A DNA stretch of 55,757 bases from Hyphomicrobiales bacterium (GCA_021775755.1 JAJFHE010000060.1:1-55757); one strand, 5' to 3'; shown: positions 34,075-44,002, counted from the stretch's first letter. The notes: generated from the sequence alone by a model not told the origin. Made by a program: numbers and translations.

Positions 34075-35184
34075 ATGATCAACGGTTCCATCGGACATAT
34101 AATCGTTGCGGCTGCGGCGACCGTCGGCCTGACCGTCAGCGCTCAAGCAGAACTCATCTGCCCGGCGCCGCCGGACAACACTTCCGATGTAACGTTCTGG
34201 AATGTTTCCGGCAGGATCGCGAATGAAGATGCCATCGATCAGTTCAGCGGTATGGACTGCATCGCCGACGACCGGTGTCTGATCGTCGCCGACGAGGATC
34301 ACACCGTATTCGAAGCCTCAATCGACCGCGCAAGCAGAACGTTGACGATTGAAGACGAACTGGAGCTCGCGCCGCTTGCCGGCCAGAACGAAGGGGAATC
34401 CGACTTCGAAGCCGTGAGCGTGCTCGACCGGTCCTTCGTATTCACCGGATCGCACGGGCTGCGCCGTAAGAAGGACAAGGAACACAACGGCAGATTCCTT
34501 GAGCTAAACCGCTATGGTGTGCGGATGTCACTGCACGGCCGCGCTTACGAAGGGTTTGCGCCGGTCATCGCCCATCACCCGCTGCTCGCCCGGTTCTGGG
34601 ACCAACGCCTTCAAAGAAACGGTATCAATATCGAGGGACTTGCCGTGCGGAACGGCCGGCTGTTTTTCGGCTTTCGCGCACCGGTCTGGACAAGCGGACC
34701 GCGCGACAGCGCAACCGAAATCGATACTGCCTTTGTTCTCGAAGTATCGCGTCACGACATTGCCACGAACGTTGCCACCGACAGTGTCCTGCATGAAGTG
34801 GCGGTCGACACCGGCGAGGCCATTCGCGGAATGGACGAAGTGTCGGACGGCTTCATTCTGCTCACCGGGGACGCCTCTCCGCGTCATAAGAAAAAGCATC
34901 GCATCAGAGTACCGCCGGACAGCGCGGCGGGTGCGGAATTCCGCCTGCCGGTAGAACTTCCACCCCGCCTGCTGCACTGGACGCCGGGCACCCGCAGTGT
35001 ACGGGTTCTTGCGACCTTGACGCCTCATGTTGAGGAGCCGTCGTCCGAGGGTGACGATGGCGATGTCAACAAGCCAGAAAGCGTGTTTGTGCTCGAGGAA
35101 ACGGCGGACAGCTACACACTGCTCATCCTCAGCGACAAAGGCCCGTGCGGCCGACCGTTTGAGGTAACGGTTTCTCGCCCGTAA
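34075..35184 (+). CDS. DUF3616 family secreted protein
   Basis: This 369-residue protein has a Sec signal peptide (about 1-25, HIIVAAAATVGLTVSAQA|EL) and a DUF3616 domain. Typical segments are SGMDCIADDRCLIVADEDHTVF (about 58-79), ESDFEAVSV, NIEGLAVRNGRLFFGFRAPV and a late DEVSDGFILLTGD, which give the look of a beta-propeller. The family has no established reaction. It is placed between divergent and convergent neighbours, with its own ribosome site GCGGGGG. The acidic patch near 320-335 (EEPSSEGDDGD) is probably a surface loop. Confidence 0.82.
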   Translation: MINGSIGHIIVAAAATVGLTVSAQAELICPAPPDNTSDVTFWNVSGRIANEDAIDQFSGMDCIADDRCLIVADEDHTVFEASIDRASRTLTIEDELELAPLAGQNEGESDFEAVSVLDRSFVFTGSHGLRRKKDKEHNGRFLELNRYGVRMSLHGRAYEGFAPVIAHHPLLARFWDQRLQRNGINIEGLAVRNGRLFFGFRAPVWTSGPRDSATEIDTAFVLEVSRHDIATNVATDSVLHEVAVDTGEAIRGMDEVSDGFILLTGDASPRHKKKHRIRVPPDSAAGAEFRLPVELPPRLLHWTPGTRSVRVLATLTPHVEEPSSEGDDGDVNKPESVFVLEETADSYTLLILSDKGPCGRPFEVTVSRP

Positions 35185-35191
35185 CACCCCG

Positions 35192-36121
35192 TCACCGCGC
35201 CCGGCGCTGCTCCACGGGCCTGGCGCTGCGGCGGGTTTCGCGGTGGGTGATGTAGAGGCCGGCGGCGACGATGATGGCGGCGCCTGCCAAGGTGAAGGTG
35301 TCGGGCGTCTCGCGCCACAGGGCCCAGCCCCACAGCGTCGCCCAGATGAGGGCGGAGTACTCGAAGGTTGCGTTCACGGCCGCGGGCGCATGGCGGTAGG
35401 CGATGATGACGAGGAAATGCGCCGTGCCGCCGACAAGCCCGATTGCCCCCATCACCGCAAGTTCGGCTAGACCGGGCGGCGTCCAGTTCGCGGCGGCGAG
35501 CGGGGTAATGGCGGCAAGCGAGACAAGCGTGGTGTAGGTGAAGATCGCGGTGTTGGTTTCGGTCGCGGTGATGAGGCGGGTCATCAAGACGGCGAGCGAG
35601 AACACAAACGCCGAACCGATAATGAACAGCATCTCGACCTGAAACACGCCGGAGCCCGGCCGCAGGATGATCAGCATGCCGACAAAGCCGACCGCAACGG
35701 CGGCCCAGCGGTGGCGGCCGACCGGCTCGCCGATCACCGGCATGGACAGGGCGGTGATGAACAAGGGCGCGGAGAACGCCACCGCAATCGCCTCGGCCAG
35801 CGGCACGTACGCGAGCCCCCAAAAGAACAGCAAAATCGCGCTGCACATGAGTAGCGCGCGCACGAAATGGGCGAGCGGCCGCTTCGTGCGCAATCCCGCG
35901 GTGCCGGTCAGCAGCAGTGCAATGGCGACCGGGATCAATCCGAAAAGGTAGCGGAAGAAGACGATTTCGCCCGCATGAATGCCGCGCCCACCGAGCCACT
36001 TGGCGCCGGCATCGGTGGCGGCAAACAGAAACACGCCAATCGAAATCGCCGCGACGCCTCTAAGCGCAACCTGCTCGCCCCGTTCAACGTTCACCTGCTC
36101 CGCCACCGAGGCACACTCCAT
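35192..36121 (-). CDS. EamA/RhaT family drug-metabolite transporter
   Basis: This 309-residue inner-membrane protein has ten predicted helices in two EamA repeats (about residues 20-150 and 165-295). Examples are VAAISIGVFLFAATDAGAKWL, LLMCSAILLFFWGLAYVPLA and AGAAIIVAAGLYIT. The segment LAEAIAVAFSAPLFITALSM is characteristic of the family. It exports or imports small metabolites; the substrate is unknown. It converges on the DUF3616 gene with 7 bases between. No strong ribosome site precedes the ATG at 36121. The 157 bases to the MttB gene show nothing recognised. Confidence 0.9.
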   Translation of the reverse strand: MECASVAEQVNVERGEQVALRGVAAISIGVFLFAATDAGAKWLGGRGIHAGEIVFFRYLFGLIPVAIALLLTGTAGLRTKRPLAHFVRALLMCSAILLFFWGLAYVPLAEAIAVAFSAPLFITALSMPVIGEPVGRHRWAAVAVGFVGMLIILRPGSGVFQVEMLFIIGSAFVFSLAVLMTRLITATETNTAIFTYTTLVSLAAITPLAAANWTPPGLAELAVMGAIGLVGGTAHFLVIIAYRHAPAAVNATFEYSALIWATLWGWALWRETPDTFTLAGAAIIVAAGLYITHRETRRSARPVEQRRAR

Positions 36122-36278
36122 TGCCGGCCCGCACGGCCCGTACCGCTCAAGCCTCTATATCCGAGCGCACCGGAGATGGCGAGCTTGGTAGCTCCCGACT
36201 CCAGGAACGGACCGAATGGACAACCTACTGAAAGCTCACAGCTAGAGCGGGCCAGGTGCGCGACAGTCTACCGGAGGC

Positions 36279-37844
36279 TCAGTTTCTCGGGCGCATGTAG
36301 TCGCGCGGCAGCTTGATGTCCAATTCCTCGCGGATGCGCGCATCGGTGGCTTCGCAGATGTGGTCCGGGTAGTGCGAGGCAAGGATCTCTTTCTTGCGCG
36401 CAATTGCATTGGTGATGATGTCGGGCTTGTCCGCCTCGTGCCACTCTTTCGGGCTCATTCGGTTGCCAAGTTCTGGATAGACATACTCGCTCTGCATCAG
36501 GCCAAGCGTTTGTTGATGGCCCAGAAAATGCCCGGGGCCTTCGGTGCACACTTCGCCGATGACGGCGGTCGCAAGCGTTTCGTCGGTCACTTCGATGCCG
36601 CGCACATTGCGGTTGATGGAGCCGATCATATCGTTGTCGATCAACAGGCTTTCCAGACAGAAACCGAGCAGGCTGGCATGCATGCCGACGGATTCATAGA
36701 CCATGTTGAGACCCGATGTGCCGGCCAACGCCGCCGTCAGCCCCTTCTCGTAGCCGGCCTGAATGTCCGGCATTTTGCTGTCGCTCATGCCGGCGGCCGA
36801 GCCGGTGCAGAGCTTGTAAAACTGACCCATCTGGGCGCAAGCCGCCGTCAGCAAGGCCTGCTCGCCGCTGCCGCCGGACATGGCACCGGTGCGCAGATCC
36901 GACACAAACGGCCACGGACCGAAGATTGCCGGTGCGCCGGGCACGATGGCGTTGACATAGACAAGGCCTGCAAGGCACTCCGCCACCTCCTGGACGACGG
37001 CGCCGGCAAGCGCGGCCGGGCTCGTTGCGCCCGCCTGCCCTGCCGCCAGCAGCAGCACCGGCATACCGCCGCGTACCGCCGCTTCAAGGCAACGGCAGGC
37101 GTCTTCGGCAAATTTCATCGGCGGTACGACGAAGCAGCACGACATCGAAACGAAGGGCCGTGCACGCCACGCCTCTTCGCTGCCGGCCACGATGTGCAGC
37201 ATCTTCAGGGCTTCTTCGACATGGTCCGGCTCAACGAAACTCGTGCCGACATGTTTGGTGGTGCCGGAGATGCAGGCATAGCAGGTGTTGAGATCAAGAT
37301 CGCGCGGGTCTTCCAAATCGCGCGCCACGACGGAGCGCTGATAGAAGTGGATGTGGTCGCAGGTATCGACGATGCGGCCCGCGTCGTAGAGATCGGCCAG
37401 GTAGGACTCGCGGTAGGCGTTGGTTTCCGGCTCGACGATGTGAACCGCCGCACCGGCCGTGCCGAAGTAGACGCGCTGTCCGTGCGGCGACATGTCGTGT
37501 TTGGGATCTTGACCATGAAGCAGGAAATCGCGGTTCGCGTTCGCCACGACATCTTCGACGACGGCGCGCGGCAATCTCAGCCGGCCATCGTCGCCCATCT
37601 GGCAGCCGATCGCCGTCATCTGCTCGACGCAACTCGGTATTGCGTTTTCCAGGCCGATATTTTCCAGAATATCGAGGGCCGCGTGGTGAATTCTCTGGAT
37701 GTCGTGATCGCTCAATGGGCGGTACTGCCCGCCCACCATGCCAGGCTTCACTGCGGCTTCTTCACGGGGAATGGGGGCTGCGCGCAACGCACGACGCGCG
37801 TCACGGCCACCGCGGCGGCGGCCGGTTTCTTCTGCAACGCTCAT
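36279..37844 (-). CDS. Trimethylamine methyltransferase (MttB) family protein 1, non-pyrrolysine
   Basis: A 521-residue MttB-superfamily corrinoid-dependent methyltransferase with the basic N-terminal tail (GRRRGGRDARRALR) seen in this group, then a TIM barrel. It reads without in-frame TAG, so it lacks pyrrolysine and belongs to the glycine-betaine/proline-betaine type of demethylase (MtgB, MtpB), though its substrate is not known. Segments include FGTAGAAVHIVEP, VPGAPAIFGPWPFVSDLRTG and GMHASLLGFCLESLLIDND. AAGGAG precedes the ATG. It is divergent from a LysR gene (37996) that probably controls it. A corrinoid protein partner is needed and is not nearby. Confidence 0.88.
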   Translation of the reverse strand: MSVAEETGRRRGGRDARRALRAAPIPREEAAVKPGMVGGQYRPLSDHDIQRIHHAALDILENIGLENAIPSCVEQMTAIGCQMGDDGRLRLPRAVVEDVVANANRDFLLHGQDPKHDMSPHGQRVYFGTAGAAVHIVEPETNAYRESYLADLYDAGRIVDTCDHIHFYQRSVVARDLEDPRDLDLNTCYACISGTTKHVGTSFVEPDHVEEALKMLHIVAGSEEAWRARPFVSMSCCFVVPPMKFAEDACRCLEAAVRGGMPVLLLAAGQAGATSPAALAGAVVQEVAECLAGLVYVNAIVPGAPAIFGPWPFVSDLRTGAMSGGSGEQALLTAACAQMGQFYKLCTGSAAGMSDSKMPDIQAGYEKGLTAALAGTSGLNMVYESVGMHASLLGFCLESLLIDNDMIGSINRNVRGIEVTDETLATAVIGEVCTEGPGHFLGHQQTLGLMQSEYVYPELGNRMSPKEWHEADKPDIITNAIARKKEILASHYPDHICEATDARIREELDIKLPRDYMRPRN

Positions 37845-37926
37845 GAGGCAATCTCCTTAACCCCGTGGCACTGAATGTCCTGACGATTCTGCGTCCATTC
37901 GCAGCTTGTGACCAGAGTTTTCTTTT

Positions 37927-37951
37927 TCACCATAACGTGAGACAATTTCAC
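37927..37951. promoter_or_regulatory. TCAC-N6-GTGA-N7-TCAC repeat array between MttB1 and LysR
   Basis: TCAC (37927), GTGA (37937) and TCAC (37948) give two overlapping inverted repeats in the 151-base divergent gap. Spacing and position fit LysR-type sites that overlap both promoters. Confidence 0.5.
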
Positions 37952-37995
37952 CTAATCGAAACACGCTAACTCCCTAAATCCGCTGAGTAGAACTA

Positions 37996-38910
37996 ATGTC
38001 AAGACGCAGATTTCCGCCACTCAAGGGGCTTAAGGCATTCGAGACCGTTGCCAGGCTTGGGAGCTTCAACGCCGCGGCAGGTGAGCTCAATGTGACGCGC
38101 TCAGCGGTGTCGCATCAAATCCGCGCACTTGAAGATGCCATCGGGTTTTCGCTGTTTGAGCGCGACACCCGCCCTGCCCGCCTGACAGATGCGGGTCAGG
38201 CGTATTTCCCCGTGGTGCGCGATGCTTTCGACACCATCGAGCAGTCGACCCGGGCGCTGGCGCTCGACCGCTCCGACGACGAACTCGTCATACAGGTCTA
38301 TGTGACGGTGGCGCTTAAATGGCTGATCCCGCGACTGCACGATTTCGAGCGCCGCCACCCCGCGATCCGCGTGCGGCTGTCCACATCCTATGTGGAATGG
38401 AATTTCGATCGAGAGCATGCCGATGTCGGGTTCATCCTGTCACGCCGCAAGGACGCCGGGCTGCATTACTCGCCCCTGTTTCGCGCCATGCTGACTCCGC
38501 TTTGCAGCCCGTCCCTGCTCCAAGAGCACGGCGGGGCCATGTCGCCGGAAGATCTTCGCCATCACACGGTGCTGCATGTTTACACGGCCGATGAAGACTG
38601 GCGTACATGGCTCGACGCGGCCGGGGTTTCGGATATCGCGCCGTCCGGACGCATCGCGTTCGACAGCTACGTGCTCGCCCAGCAGGCGGCGGAAGAAGGC
38701 CACGGGGTCGCCATGACGCTCGGCCCGTTTGCGCGCGAAGAACTTCAATCGGGGCGTCTCGTCAAACCGTTCCAGCAGACCGTGCCACATGAACACTGGT
38801 GGGAACTTGTTTGTACCGAACAGAATCGCGACCTTGAGAAGGTACGGAGCTTCCGCGCGTGGGTCATCGAGCAGGTGCGCCTCGACCCGGAGATTGAGGA
38901 ACATTCATGA
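37996..38910 (+). CDS. LysR family regulator (GcvA-like)
   Basis: This 304-residue LysR protein has the GcvA-subgroup N-terminus (FPPLKGLKAFETVARLGSFNAAAGELNVTRSAVSHQIRALED) and the typical FERDTRPARLTDAGQ segment, followed by a periplasmic-binding-like effector domain. It lies between divergent MttB1 and co-directional MttB2 (88 bases downstream), so it is a good candidate for regulating both methyltransferases in response to their substrate. Effector unknown. Confidence 0.9.
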   Translation: MSRRRFPPLKGLKAFETVARLGSFNAAAGELNVTRSAVSHQIRALEDAIGFSLFERDTRPARLTDAGQAYFPVVRDAFDTIEQSTRALALDRSDDELVIQVYVTVALKWLIPRLHDFERRHPAIRVRLSTSYVEWNFDREHADVGFILSRRKDAGLHYSPLFRAMLTPLCSPSLLQEHGGAMSPEDLRHHTVLHVYTADEDWRTWLDAAGVSDIAPSGRIAFDSYVLAQQAAEEGHGVAMTLGPFAREELQSGRLVKPFQQTVPHEHWWELVCTEQNRDLEKVRSFRAWVIEQVRLDPEIEEHS

Positions 38911-38998
38911 TGGCCTGAACCGTTTGCGGGTGTAAGCTCTGCGCGCTTTGCCACAGTGTGCGCGGCGCAATGGGGATCACCGCTTCGGGACGGGCAGC

Positions 38999-40570
38999 AT
39001 GAGCATGGAAGCAACTGAGACGACGCAAAGCACCGGGCGTGGCCGGCGTGGCGGACGGCGGCGCAGCGCAGCTGCGAAGGGCGCGGAAATCGAGCAAATG
39101 CCGTGGCACCAGCCGCGCGTGCCGTTTCCACCGCTGAAGCTTTTGTCCGACGACGAACTGGAAGCCATTCACGAAGCCTCTCTGACGGTGCTTGAAGAAT
39201 ACGGCATCGAATTCCTGCTGCCCGAAGCCCGCGACATGCTCAAGAAAGCCGGCGCCACTGTCGATCCGAACTCCGATCTTGTGAAAATCGACCGCGGCCT
39301 CGTGGAGCAGGCCATCGCGTCATCGCCCAGCGAATTCACGCTGCATGCACGCAACCCCGACCGCAATCTCATCATGGGCGGCAATCATCTGGCTTTCGGT
39401 TGCGTGTCGAGCCCGCCCAACGCGTCCGACCTCGATACGGGCCGGCGCCCCGGCAACACCGAGGACTTTCAGAACCTGCTCAGGCTGTCGCAGTACTTCA
39501 ACATCATCCATGTGATCGGTGGCTATCCGGTCGAGCCCATCGACCGCCATGCCTCCACCCGCCACCTCGACTGTCTCTCGGACATGGTGCGGCTGACCGA
39601 TAAGGCCATTCATGCTTATTCCCTGGGCTATGAGCGGATCACCGACGGCATCGAGATTGCCCGTATCGCCCGCGGCGTCAGCCACGAACAGCTGGAGCGC
39701 GAACCCTCGCTGATCTCGATCATCAATACCAACTCGCCACGCAAGATCGACGGACCGATGCTGCGCGGGATTATCGAGATGTCGTCGCGCAATCAGGCGA
39801 TTTGCATCACGCCGTTCACACTGTCGGGGGCCATGGCACCTGTAACGCTTGCAGGCGCGCTGGTGCAGCAGAACGCGGAAGCCCTTGCGGGCCTCGTCAT
39901 GACGCAGGTCGTGCGTCCAGGCGCGCCAATGATCTATGGCGGCTTCACGTCCAATGTCGACATGAAGTCGGGGGCACCGGCCTTCGGCACACCGGAATAC
40001 ATGAAAACCGTAATCGCCGGCGGACAGCTCGCGCGGCGCTATGGCCTGCCCTACCGCACGTCCAATGTGAACGCCGCGAACACGGTCGATGCGCAGTCGG
40101 CCTATGAGTCGGTGTTTTCGATCTGGGCGCTCGTCATGGGCCACGGCAATCTCATCAAACATGCGGCGGGCTGGCTTGAAGGCGGTCTTTGCGCCTCGTT
40201 TGAGAAACTCGTGCTCGACGTCGATCTCCTGCAGATGGCGGCGAAGTTCCTGCAGCCCATGGAAACCGACCCGGCGGCCCTGGCGCTCGACGCCATCCGC
40301 GATGTCGCGCCCGGCGGCCACTTTTTCGGCACCGAACACACCCAGGAACGCTATCGCGATGCATTCTATTCGCCGATCATCTCCGATTGGCGCAACTACG
40401 AAACCTGGGAGGAAGCCGGCAGTCCGCACGCCTGGCAGAAGGCAAACACAACCTTCAAACAGGCGCTTTCCGACTATGAGGCGCCTCACCTTGATCCGGC
40501 GATCTCGGACGAGCTTGCGGCGTTCGTCGAAAAGCGCCGCGAAGAAGGCGGCGCGCCGACGGATTTCTGA
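38999..40570 (+). CDS. Trimethylamine methyltransferase (MttB) family protein 2, non-pyrrolysine
   Basis: A 523-residue MttB-family methyltransferase with an Arg/Gly-rich N-terminal tail (GRGRRGGRRRSAAAK) and a TIM barrel. Recognisable parts are LSGAMAPVTLAGALVQQNAEALAG, VVRPGAPMIYGGF and HAAGWLEGGLCASFEKLVLDVD, shared with MttB3 in this window. No in-frame TAG, hence no pyrrolysine. ATG at 38999 follows GGGA; another ATG at 39005 is possible. It follows the LysR gene and precedes a GAF protein after 147 bases. It probably demethylates an N-methylated compound to a corrinoid protein encoded elsewhere. Confidence 0.88.
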   Translation: MSMEATETTQSTGRGRRGGRRRSAAAKGAEIEQMPWHQPRVPFPPLKLLSDDELEAIHEASLTVLEEYGIEFLLPEARDMLKKAGATVDPNSDLVKIDRGLVEQAIASSPSEFTLHARNPDRNLIMGGNHLAFGCVSSPPNASDLDTGRRPGNTEDFQNLLRLSQYFNIIHVIGGYPVEPIDRHASTRHLDCLSDMVRLTDKAIHAYSLGYERITDGIEIARIARGVSHEQLEREPSLISIINTNSPRKIDGPMLRGIIEMSSRNQAICITPFTLSGAMAPVTLAGALVQQNAEALAGLVMTQVVRPGAPMIYGGFTSNVDMKSGAPAFGTPEYMKTVIAGGQLARRYGLPYRTSNVNAANTVDAQSAYESVFSIWALVMGHGNLIKHAAGWLEGGLCASFEKLVLDVDLLQMAAKFLQPMETDPAALALDAIRDVAPGGHFFGTEHTQERYRDAFYSPIISDWRNYETWEEAGSPHAWQKANTTFKQALSDYEAPHLDPAISDELAAFVEKRREEGGAPTDF

Positions 40571-40717
40571 ACACGACCGACCCTGCGCGGTCCGACTGTA
40601 GCCGACGATCACCGACATTGCCGGCACCTCTCGGACCCGACTTCGCGCACTTGCGAAACGAACGACACAAAGCTGCCATTGCGCTAAGCTTGCATGAAGC
40701 CATGCAGGAGGCCCTCC

Positions 40718-41239
40718 ATGACTGAAAAGATCACCAAACTATTCAATGCCGACACAACGCCTCACGAAACCCTGTCGGCGCTGATACCGGCTCTTGGCGA
40801 GGCGCTTGCGTGCGACAGGTGCCTGTTATTCCTGCGCCACCCTGGCACCGGCATGAGCCGCATGACACACGGCTGGACCGCGAAGCCGGAATATGCGCTT
40901 CAACGCGAGGACCATGGCTGGCAGCCGCAGTCGCCGACGCTCATCCACGACGACCCGATGTTTGCCGAAGCTTTGCGCAACCCGGAGGCACTCTTTATCG
41001 ACGATATCGAAAATGCGGACCCCGCGCTTGTCGACGCGAGTTACGAGCTCAAGCATTTCGGCCATCGCGCCCTTGTCCACGCCCCGATCTATCATGACGG
41101 TGGCATGTACGGGATACTTGAGCCGTGCGTGTTTGCAAGGTCACGCCACTGGAGCGACGCGGACCGCGCGCTGGTCGCGGGGGTGCAGGAGAAGATTTCT
41201 CCGATCGTTGCGGCGTACGTACACGAGGAGTGCGCCTAG
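40718..41239 (+). CDS. GAF domain protein
   Basis: This 173-residue protein consists almost entirely of one GAF domain: ALGEALACDRCLLFLRHPGTG (about 25-45), the middle loop with DDPMFAEALRNPEALFIDDIENADPAL, and ALVHAPIYHDGGMYGILEPCVF (about 118-140). GAF domains bind small ligands such as cyclic nucleotides, tetrapyrroles or haem. There is no attached output domain, so it may act as a sensor subunit or a redox-responsive protein. CAGGAGG lies 6 bases before the ATG at 40718. It is followed after 29 bases by an SDR gene and is probably cotranscribed with MttB2. Confidence 0.82.
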   Translation: MTEKITKLFNADTTPHETLSALIPALGEALACDRCLLFLRHPGTGMSRMTHGWTAKPEYALQREDHGWQPQSPTLIHDDPMFAEALRNPEALFIDDIENADPALVDASYELKHFGHRALVHAPIYHDGGMYGILEPCVFARSRHWSDADRALVAGVQEKISPIVAAYVHEECA

Positions 41240-41268
41240 AACGTCATCACAGGGAAGAGAGGCTGGGA

Positions 41269-42021
41269 ATGGTGAGCGAGTTCGCGAACAAGTGCGTTGT
41301 CGTCACCGGCGCAAGCCGTGGGATCGGGCGGCAGATTGCAACGGATTTCGGCGCCGCCGGTGCTTGTGTCGTCGTAAATTTCGCGCAGGCAGCAGGAGAA
41401 GCGGATAAGGCCGTCAACGAGATCATTGATGCCGGTGGTAACGCCGTCGCATGCCAGGCGGACATTGCGGATGCGCAGGCCGTCGCACGTATGTTCGAAT
41501 TGGCGCATGACACATATGGGCCGGTCGACATTCTCGTCAACAACGCTGGCGCCAACCGGGACGGTGCCTTCCTGGACCTGACCGAAGAAGACTGGGACCG
41601 CGTCAACGATGTCAACCTGAAGGGGCCGTTCCTGTGTTCGCAGGCGGGGGGGCGGCAAATGATGGCGGCGAAGCGCGGTCACATCATCAACATATCGGCG
41701 GTTACCGCAGTCGATGCGCGCATGAACGCGGCAAACTACTGCTCATCGAAAGCCGGCCTCAACATGTTGACGAAATGCATGGCACTTGAACTTGCGCCCC
41801 ATGTGAACGTCAACTGCCTGGCGCTCGGCTTCATCGAAAGCCCGCTGGTGCGCGAAATATACAGCGATGAACAGCTAGCCGGCATCGTTGGCGAGACGCC
41901 CCTTGCGCGCATGGGCTCTTATGGGGAGATCTCCGGGGCTGTGCAGTATTTCGCCTCCGAAGCAGCTTCGTTCATAACCGGCCAGACCCTCATCGTCGAT
42001 GGCGGGCGGATCATGCGATAG
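41269..42021 (+). CDS. SDR family oxidoreductase (FabG-like)
   Basis: This 250-residue classical SDR has all catalytic elements: TGASRGIGR (about 12-20), NNAG (about 88-91), the Ser in NISAVTA, and YCSSK as the YxxxK pair. The C-terminus ITGQTLIVDGG is normal. It reduces or oxidises an alcohol/ketone with NAD(P). AGAGG precedes the ATG at 41269; the longer frame from 41125 overlaps the GAF gene and is rejected. Its position after MttB2 and the GAF gene suggests a part in the same catabolic unit, but the substrate is unknown. Confidence 0.9.
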   Translation: MVSEFANKCVVVTGASRGIGRQIATDFGAAGACVVVNFAQAAGEADKAVNEIIDAGGNAVACQADIADAQAVARMFELAHDTYGPVDILVNNAGANRDGAFLDLTEEDWDRVNDVNLKGPFLCSQAGGRQMMAAKRGHIINISAVTAVDARMNAANYCSSKAGLNMLTKCMALELAPHVNVNCLALGFIESPLVREIYSDEQLAGIVGETPLARMGSYGEISGAVQYFASEAASFITGQTLIVDGGRIMR

Positions 42022-42273
42022 CCGGGTCCGCGGAACGGCTTCGTTCAAAAACTTGATCCAGGTCACATAAACTTGATCGGCAGAACGGTCCGGCCGGCGA
42101 TTGCTACAAGAGCACACATTGATTAGGTTTGCCTTGAATACAATAAGATCGCGCAGTCAATTGAAGCTGCGAAACAACTCCGGCATTTCCTGAGCGTTTC
42201 AAGGATCGGAAAGAAACAATGCAGTTCGTTTGTCGTGTCAAATGTTCACTCAAATCCGGCGCGTGAGTAAATT

Positions 42274-43980
42274 GTGTCTGATCGGAGAAACAGTTGTGAC
42301 GTTGTATTGAGGTTCGACCCCCACCGGGTCACGCACGAACTGCCCGGCCAACTATTCTTCCATAACCTCGACGCGCCGCGCATCGGTGTTTCCGTGATCA
42401 TCGATTTCGAATCCGCTCCGGTTGCCGTGCCTATCGCCAAGAACGCAGTCGATGTCGAGGTGCGGGAGCTGTTTTCCAGCCGCTTCGACTTCCGCAAAAC
42501 CAAGACATTTGCGAAAATGATGCGCGGTGTCCAAATCGGCGACCCGACTATCCGGAACGGATTCGGGTTAAACACGGAAGAGGCGATCAGGCGCTATTTT
42601 TCCCATGTCCTCAAACTGACCGACAGCATCTCCCGGCACGGACTTCTCAACCGTCTCGATCCAAGGCGGGAACCGTTGATGGCTGAGTTCGATGCCGCCG
42701 CTTTTCCAACGCTGGTCACCGGCGGTGCGGACGATACCGGCATCGCCATCGATGCCAATGGCGAACTCTTCCGCATTGTCGGCGGCAATCACCGCACTGC
42801 AATCGCCCGCGAACTGGGACTGCGCGCGGTGCCTTCGGCAATCGGCCTGGTACATAAAACCTGGCTGAACGCCCTTGCGGGCCAATGCCGGGTGTCCGCG
42901 GAAGAGGCTCTAAGTCTGGCGGCGGAAAAGCTTTCGGTTGCGACTTGCGATGAAAGAGTCGAGACGCAATCAACCGCGGAGCTTCAGGCGACAATTTCAA
43001 GCAGGCTCGCACGAGAGGGGATCTGGGGGACCAGAGCGTACACCTCCCTGTCGATGCCTGCGGGGACTCAGCGAATCAGCGGCCAGGCGACGTCGCCACA
43101 GTCACCTGCAGCGCACAGGCGCGGTGAAACTGACGAAGACAAATCACTTTGGCTCATGGCCAAGGCAGGATGGCCATTTCGCAGGCATCAATATGATAAA
43201 GCCGCTCCCTTGCTGGAAGCAGCATTGTCCCACGACCCCACAAACATGCAGGCGGCGCTGCAGCTTGCATCGTCATATGCGGGCCTGCGCCAACCGCACA
43301 AGGCGGAAGACGTCCTCAACGACGTTCTAGAGCGCTGGCCCGAAGCACTGGCGCCATTGCGCAATCTAGCCAGGCTCATGGAAAATATGTCTCGCTGGAG
43401 GGAGGCGGCGGATTTATGGCGCCGTGCCGCCAAGGTCGATCCGGATGAGCCCAACTGCCATTTCAGGATTGCCACCGCGTTCCTGAAACTCAACGAGCCG
43501 CTCGAGGCAGTGGACGCGGCCCGCAAGGCCGTTCAACGCGAGCCGGCAAACGCCAGAACGCACAATCTGCTCGGCCTCGCCCTATTACGCAGCGGAGACC
43601 TCCAGAATTCCGAGGCGGCGTTCCGCAAGGCCGCCGGGCTGGATCCGCTCTATGTCGAGCCGCAGAAACATCTGAGCGTCGTTCTGAACCGGCTCAACCG
43701 CAATGGAGAGGCCATCAGCACGGCCCGGAAAGTTGTCAGTATCAGCCCGCAAGATGCGAGCGCCCATCACATTCTCGGAAACATTCTGGCGTCGGGAGGA
43801 CGTGTAGTCGAAGCGGAAACGGCACAGCGAAAAGCGATCCGGCTCGATCCGAAGCTCGAACGCGCACACAAGCAGCTTGAGTCGGTTCGAAAGTCCATGC
43901 GGTTTTCGCAAAAAGCGCACGCCGCCGTAAAACGGGCCGCTGAGTTTGCGCTTGGACCTTCGCCGCCGCAGAGTCACTGA
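42274..43980 (+). CDS. ParB-like domain - TPR repeat protein
   Basis: This 568-residue protein pairs an N-terminal half with a C-terminal TPR array. Residues about 120-205 include FRIVGGNHRTAIARELGLRAVPSAI, a motif of ParB/Srx-like folds (the GGNHR box). From about residue 295 there are six or more TPR units, with A-x-x-L-G and PxN/PxD spacings such as DPTNMQAALQLASSYAGLRQPHKAEDVL. The start is a GTG at 42274 with weak support. The gap before it (252 bases) has nothing recognised. It is not in the context of a chromosome-partition gene, so partitioning is unlikely. Function unknown; maybe a glycosyl- or methyl-transfer scaffold with the methyltransferase downstream. Confidence 0.7.
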   Translation: MSDRRNSCDVVLRFDPHRVTHELPGQLFFHNLDAPRIGVSVIIDFESAPVAVPIAKNAVDVEVRELFSSRFDFRKTKTFAKMMRGVQIGDPTIRNGFGLNTEEAIRRYFSHVLKLTDSISRHGLLNRLDPRREPLMAEFDAAAFPTLVTGGADDTGIAIDANGELFRIVGGNHRTAIARELGLRAVPSAIGLVHKTWLNALAGQCRVSAEEALSLAAEKLSVATCDERVETQSTAELQATISSRLAREGIWGTRAYTSLSMPAGTQRISGQATSPQSPAAHRRGETDEDKSLWLMAKAGWPFRRHQYDKAAPLLEAALSHDPTNMQAALQLASSYAGLRQPHKAEDVLNDVLERWPEALAPLRNLARLMENMSRWREAADLWRRAAKVDPDEPNCHFRIATAFLKLNEPLEAVDAARKAVQREPANARTHNLLGLALLRSGDLQNSEAAFRKAAGLDPLYVEPQKHLSVVLNRLNRNGEAISTARKVVSISPQDASAHHILGNILASGGRVVEAETAQRKAIRLDPKLERAHKQLESVRKSMRFSQKAHAAVKRAAEFALGPSPPQSH

Positions 43981-44002
43981 CCCGCCCTCTTCCCAAACTA
44001 GG

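Noticed and set aside
36360-37874. 504-residue frame antisense to MttB1
   Set aside because: Composition artefact; MttB motifs lie on the opposite strand.
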